Assembly (NCBI GenBank): GCA_023457535.1 | Contig: JAEWLN010000134.1 | Span: forward strand, 1 to 33,190 | Direction of reading: 5' to 3' | Length of the DNA: 33,190 nt | Source: Bacteroidota bacterium | Lineage (GTDB): Bacteria > Bacteroidota > Bacteroidia > Flavobacteriales > Flavobacteriaceae | Shown here: positions 30,565 through 33,190 of the stretch, in pieces | Layout of the letters: every line of letters begins with the position of its first letter | Numbering within the stretch: the first letter of the stretch is position 1 | Translations under genes and position numbers: made by a program | Notes under the pieces: model-generated | What the model saw: the letters and a program-made list of their open reading frames with translations, nothing else | Told to the model about the DNA's origin: nothing | Database searches by the model: none

Positions 30565-31971
30565 ATGAAATCAAATAGCATCAAAATAAGCCTTTTGGCC
30601 GCAGTGGGTTTTGGGGTTTTTACGGCCTGCGACACTGACGACCGTTTCCAATCGCCCAACCTGAGCACTGTGTGCGTGACCGAAACGCCCACCAAAACCG
30701 TAGCGGATCTCTACGCTGCAGCACCCCCTTCGCCTACTGGCATCGGCGCAGTGCAGTTCTATGGCGAAACCGATGACATCATCGAAGCTTACGTAACGTC
30801 AAGCGACCAGGGCGGCACATTCTACAAGTCGATCTCGTTCCAAACGATCGATGGCACGCGCGGTTTTAGCGTTCCGGTAGATTTGTACAACATTTACACT
30901 GAGTTTGAGCCGGGCAGAAAAGTATATGTCCACCTCAAAAACAGAGCATACAGCCAAACGTACGGCTCACTGATCATCGGCGATGTATACAACGATCCCG
31001 ATACGCCTGAACTCGATCAGATCGGACGACTGGTTCCCGAGGAATTCAGAAGAACGGTAAAAGCCTCGTGCGAAAAAGTGAACGAAGACGACATCGTACA
31101 GCACATGACCATTACCGAGGCGCTGACCGATGCAAACATCAATAAGCTCATCGAGTTTGACAACGTTCAATTCACTGAATCGGCTTACACCGGGGAAGAA
31201 AAAACGTATTTCCAGGAAAATAACCAGATCGGCGGGGCCACAAACCTGACGCTGATGGATGATGCCGGAAAAACAATCATCTTCAGAACCAGCTCTTTCG
31301 CCAAATTCGCCAATAAACGCGTTCCTACAGGAAGCGGAAAAGTACGCGGGGTTTTGACCAAATACCGCGGCGATTACCAATTCATGGCGCGCACTGAGGC
31401 AGACATCCAAATGGAAGGCGATCGTTTCATCGCACACGCTCCGCTGGGTGGTACCAACATCGTATTCAGCGGATCACTCAATGAAACCTTTACAGGTTAT
31501 GCAGTAGGCACGCGCACTTTCCCTGCTTATGTGAACGACCAAACTACCGGAAACCGTTACTGGGAAGTCAAAGAATTCTCAGGCAACAAATACGTAGAGA
31601 TGACGTCGTTTGGGGGCGGCGGCGTAACGGCTAAATCTTACTTGTTCATTCCGGTAGATTTCTCGGCCGCAAGCACCATGACGTTCAAAGAAAAAATGCG
31701 TTTCATGGCCGGTGCCGTGTTGAAAGTGTACTATGTGACTTCTGATCAATACGCTGCGCTCGACGCGTTCAATGTGGCCAACTTTACAGACATCACGTCG
31801 GGTTTCAACATCACCTATCCGGCAAACGGCGCATCTGAAGCGAACTTCAACTCGGCCGGGACGTATAACATCCCTGCAAGCCTGACAGGAACAGGATTCT
31901 TTGTGTTCGAACATTCAGGAACGCCAGCAATCACGACTACCGCACAAATCGACGACATTGTAATCAACTAA
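30565..31971 (+). CDS. DUF5689 and choice-of-anchor-J surface lipoprotein
   Basis: 468 residues from ATG 30565, 10 bp after the previous stop. Lipoprotein signal MKSNSIKISLLAAVGFGVFTAC, acidic residues after the Cys (CDTDD). Residues about 40-285 match DUF5689 (TKTVADLYAA, IIEAYVTSSDQGGTFYKSISFQ, AYSQTYGSLIIGDVYNDP, KVRGVLTKYRGDYQFMARTEADIQM), whose core is an OB-like fold. The last 165 residues are a second choice-of-anchor-J type domain (GSLNETFTGYAVG, YWEVKEFSGNKYVEMTSFGGGG, TTAQIDDIVIN). It is the last gene of the receptor operon and is followed by a strong terminator. Confidence 0.92.
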   Translation: MKSNSIKISLLAAVGFGVFTACDTDDRFQSPNLSTVCVTETPTKTVADLYAAAPPSPTGIGAVQFYGETDDIIEAYVTSSDQGGTFYKSISFQTIDGTRGFSVPVDLYNIYTEFEPGRKVYVHLKNRAYSQTYGSLIIGDVYNDPDTPELDQIGRLVPEEFRRTVKASCEKVNEDDIVQHMTITEALTDANINKLIEFDNVQFTESAYTGEEKTYFQENNQIGGATNLTLMDDAGKTIIFRTSSFAKFANKRVPTGSGKVRGVLTKYRGDYQFMARTEADIQMEGDRFIAHAPLGGTNIVFSGSLNETFTGYAVGTRTFPAYVNDQTTGNRYWEVKEFSGNKYVEMTSFGGGGVTAKSYLFIPVDFSAASTMTFKEKMRFMAGAVLKVYYVTSDQYAALDAFNVANFTDITSGFNITYPANGASEANFNSAGTYNIPASLTGTGFFVFEHSGTPAITTTAQIDDIVIN

Positions 31972-31989
31972 TCGGTTTTGAAATAAATG

Positions 31990-32015
31990 AAAAGAGGCTT
32001 TTTAAGGCCTCTTTT
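31990..32015 (+). terminator. Rho-independent terminator of the receptor operon
   Basis: AAAAGAGGC and GCCTCTTTT form a 9-bp stem with an 8-nt loop and a run of T. It lies 18 nt after the stop at 31971. Confidence 0.92.
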
Positions 32016-32029
32016 TTTTTTGCGCCAAT

Positions 32030-32228
32030 TGTTTCATGGCAATATGTAACTTAATCCCGTGAAACACGCTCGAATCGCCCCGGATGGGGTTTTGGGCATT
32101 GCCTTCGGCCCGGGCTGTACGCGGCACACGGTGCCTTGCTGCCATCCCTAATGCGGGCGCGGACACACGTATCACCGGCATAATTCATCACGTGAGTCTT
32201 TCGCATTTTGGCCTTACCCCGTCGGGGG
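32030..32228. other. GC-rich non-coding stretch, possible dispersed repeat
   Basis: No supportable gene. The sequence is visibly GC-richer than its flanks and holds short inverted repeats such as GGCAC-ACG-GTGCC (about 32122-32134) and CGGCCCGGGCTG (32106 on). Phrases such as CGAATCGCCCCGGATGGGGT and TCCCTAATGCGGGCGCGGAC resemble intergenic sequences I remember from Flavobacterium genomes; no second copy is present in this window. Confidence 0.4.
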
Positions 32229-32717
32229 TTAAATGGAGGGTTTTGGTTTGATCGGAATCCATATTTCTTCCTCTGAACGGGCATCGTTGTTCTTGTACTT
32301 TTCGCCCAGGATCTCAAAGTGTGGCCTGTCGTCAAGCACATATCCCGAGTTGGGCAACCAGGAATTGTAGATGTATTCGAAAATGGTGCTGTCGGCACTT
32401 GATCCCTTATAGTCAAAAACTGCATAAAGCCCTCCGGTAAGCAGGAACGTCTCCATGCCGTCAGGGACCTTTGTAAGGTGCGTCACTTGGATTGCGGCCC
32501 AGCGTTCCAATTCGTTGTTTAAATCGAAATTCGCGAAATAACCCGGTGGGTAAATGGCCATGCTAATCAAATCGCTGTTCAATGGGTGCGGGATTTCAAT
32601 TCGGCGTGGCATCATACGCCGCCAAAGTTCGCCCGTTTGGTTATGGGACAAACGCATTGTTCGGCGCATTCCAATTAATTGTCGCGGCGTGTCTGCGATA
32701 ATTCGCGGTGTCATCAT
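32229..32717 (-). CDS. GyrI-like / effector-binding domain protein
   Basis: 162 residues from ATG 32717 (second ATG 32714). A stand-alone GyrI-like small-molecule-binding domain: MTPRIIADTPRQLIGMRRTM opening, then TGELWRRMMPRR, ERWAAIQVTHLTKVPDGMETFLLTGGLYAVFDYKG, an EYIYNSWLPNSGYVLDDRPHFEILGEKY block and EEEIWIPIKPK at the end. These are the usual landmarks of AraC-effector-binding/GyrI proteins without a DNA-binding part. Known relatives bind hydrophobic or cationic compounds; the ligand here is unknown. No operon partner; the region upstream is the AATTTGG repeat tract. Confidence 0.9.
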   Translation of the reverse strand: MMTPRIIADTPRQLIGMRRTMRLSHNQTGELWRRMMPRRIEIPHPLNSDLISMAIYPPGYFANFDLNNELERWAAIQVTHLTKVPDGMETFLLTGGLYAVFDYKGSSADSTIFEYIYNSWLPNSGYVLDDRPHFEILGEKYKNNDARSEEEIWIPIKPKPSI

Positions 32718-32738
32718 ATATGCTTAGTTATTTTGTTT

Positions 32739-33056
32739 CAATTTGGAAATTTGAAAATTTGGAAATGCGGGTCCGTGTAACCAAAGCTAATTTGAAAATT
32801 TGGAAATTTGGAAAGCCGCGTGCGTGTAACCGAAGCCAATTTGGAAATTTGGGAATTTGGGAATTTGAAAATGGGCGTGTGTAACTGAAGCCAATTTGAA
32901 ATTTTGGAAATGGGCGTCCGTGTTATGGCATTTCAATTTGGAAATTTGAAAATTTGGAAATTTGGAAATGCGGGTCGGTGTAACCGAAGCCAATTTGAAA
33001 ATTTGAAAATTTGGAAATGGTTGTCCGTGTTATGGCATTTCAATTGGGAAATTTGA
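32739..33056. repeat. Imperfect tandem repeat tract with AATTTGGAA units
   Basis: About 320 bp in which AT-rich runs of AATTTGGAA/AATTTGAAA alternate with a GC-richer spacer, either GGGT-CCGTGTAACC-AAGCC or GTCCGTGTTATGGCATTTC. The spacers (GTGTAACC or GTGTTATGG) recur near 32775, 32824, 32877, 32920, 32978 and 33027, every 43-58 bp. Spacer and unit lengths vary and the 'repeat' part is not constant, so this is not a CRISPR. It lies between the GyrI-like gene and the terminator of the OmpA-family gene. Confidence 0.8.
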
Positions 33057-33069
33057 TTTAAATAAAAAA

Positions 33070-33093
33070 AAGCGCCCTGATAAAAGGGCGCTT
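33070..33093 (-). terminator. Rho-independent terminator of the OmpA-family gene
   Basis: AAGCGCCC and GGGCGCTT form an 8-bp stem with an 8-nt loop and a run of eight T on the minus strand, 20 nt downstream of the stop at 33114. Confidence 0.92.
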
Positions 33094-33113
33094 CATTTTA
33101 CGGATACCTATCG

Positions 33114-33190
33114 CTATTTCACGATCAAAAATTCGCTTCGTCTGTTTTGTGCGTGCTGCTCTTCTGTGCAGTTCTCGCCGCAGTCCACTT
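33114..33190 (-). CDS. OmpA-family protein, C-terminal end (partial)
   Basis: Only the last 24 residues are in the window, ending in a TAG at 33116-33114: VDCGENCTEEQHAQNRRSEF followed by LIVK. The Cys-x-x-x-Cys, E-E-x-H-x-x-N-R-R-x-E-F pattern is the characteristic end of Bacteroidota OmpA/peptidoglycan-associated domains, where the Arg pair contacts peptidoglycan. The rest of the gene lies beyond the right edge. Confidence 0.8.
   Translation of the reverse strand, partial: VDCGENCTEEQHAQNRRSEFLIVK

Noticed and set aside
32787..32993. 68-residue open frame rich in FPNFQISK on the minus strand
   Set aside because: It is only the translation of the AATTTGG repeat tract, without signal, domain or conserved start.
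32739..33056. CRISPR array candidate
   Set aside because: Unit lengths vary (43-58 bp), neither the AT-rich nor the spacer part is constant, spacers recur, and no cas gene is present.

Overview
The window looks like a chromosome segment of a Bacteroidota, most likely a Flavobacterium-like member of the Flavobacteriia. The signs are type IX secretion (T9SS) sorting domains, a GLPGLI-family protein, TonB-dependent receptors without a SusD partner, DUF5689 and choice-of-anchor-J lipoproteins, TPR-LytS/LytTR two-component pairs, and promoters of the TAnnTTTG type (one with TTG exactly 19 nt upstream). The base composition is visibly more GC-rich than a typical Flavobacterium. I saw no tRNA, rRNA, CRISPR array, transposase or phage gene.

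Layout. Bases 1-3117 (minus strand) carry a T9SS cargo protein with a perfect 21-residue repeat (cut by the left edge), a SUMF1/FGE-fold secreted protein, and two small membrane proteins. Bases 3250-5813 (plus) encode a TPR-histidine kinase and LytTR regulator with overlapping genes. Bases 5887-13421 (minus) hold a run of secreted or envelope proteins read towards the left. In order of transcription they are two tandem paralogues sharing the C-terminal motif AKCGFWCQ, a lipoprotein aspartyl protease with PDZ domain, a helical secreted protein, a small secreted protein with a probable frameshift, an 85-residue Cys-containing peptide, a GLPGLI protein and a large outer-membrane receptor. Bases 13599-17035 (plus) carry a coiled-coil secreted protein, a secreted protein, a DUF6799-like protein, a PPP-type phosphatase and a small outer-membrane barrel protein.

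Bases 17087-25091 (minus) carry a His-rich lipoprotein, an ALDH7-type aldehyde dehydrogenase, a very large RCC1/propeller T9SS protein, and a second LytTR regulator/TPR-kinase pair. Bases 25176-31971 carry 3-hydroxyanthranilate dioxygenase and then a secreted endonuclease/phosphatase divergent from a TonB receptor and two surface lipoproteins. The right end has a GyrI-like protein, an AATTTGG repeat tract and the C-terminus of an OmpA-family protein.

The most unusual part is 5.9-13.5 kb. A 32-bp sequence occurs twice without a mismatch (9663-9694 and 13496-13527). Each copy lies exactly 17 nt upstream of a TAnnTTTA box and 75-78 bp upstream of a small secreted-protein gene. Each of those genes is followed within about 15 nt by a strong stem-loop and then by envelope genes (protease in one, GLPGLI plus receptor in the other). 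This looks like a co-regulated pair of units making abundant secreted small proteins, with lower expression of the downstream handling genes. The function is unknown; a secreted peptide, toxin or signal system is only a hypothesis.
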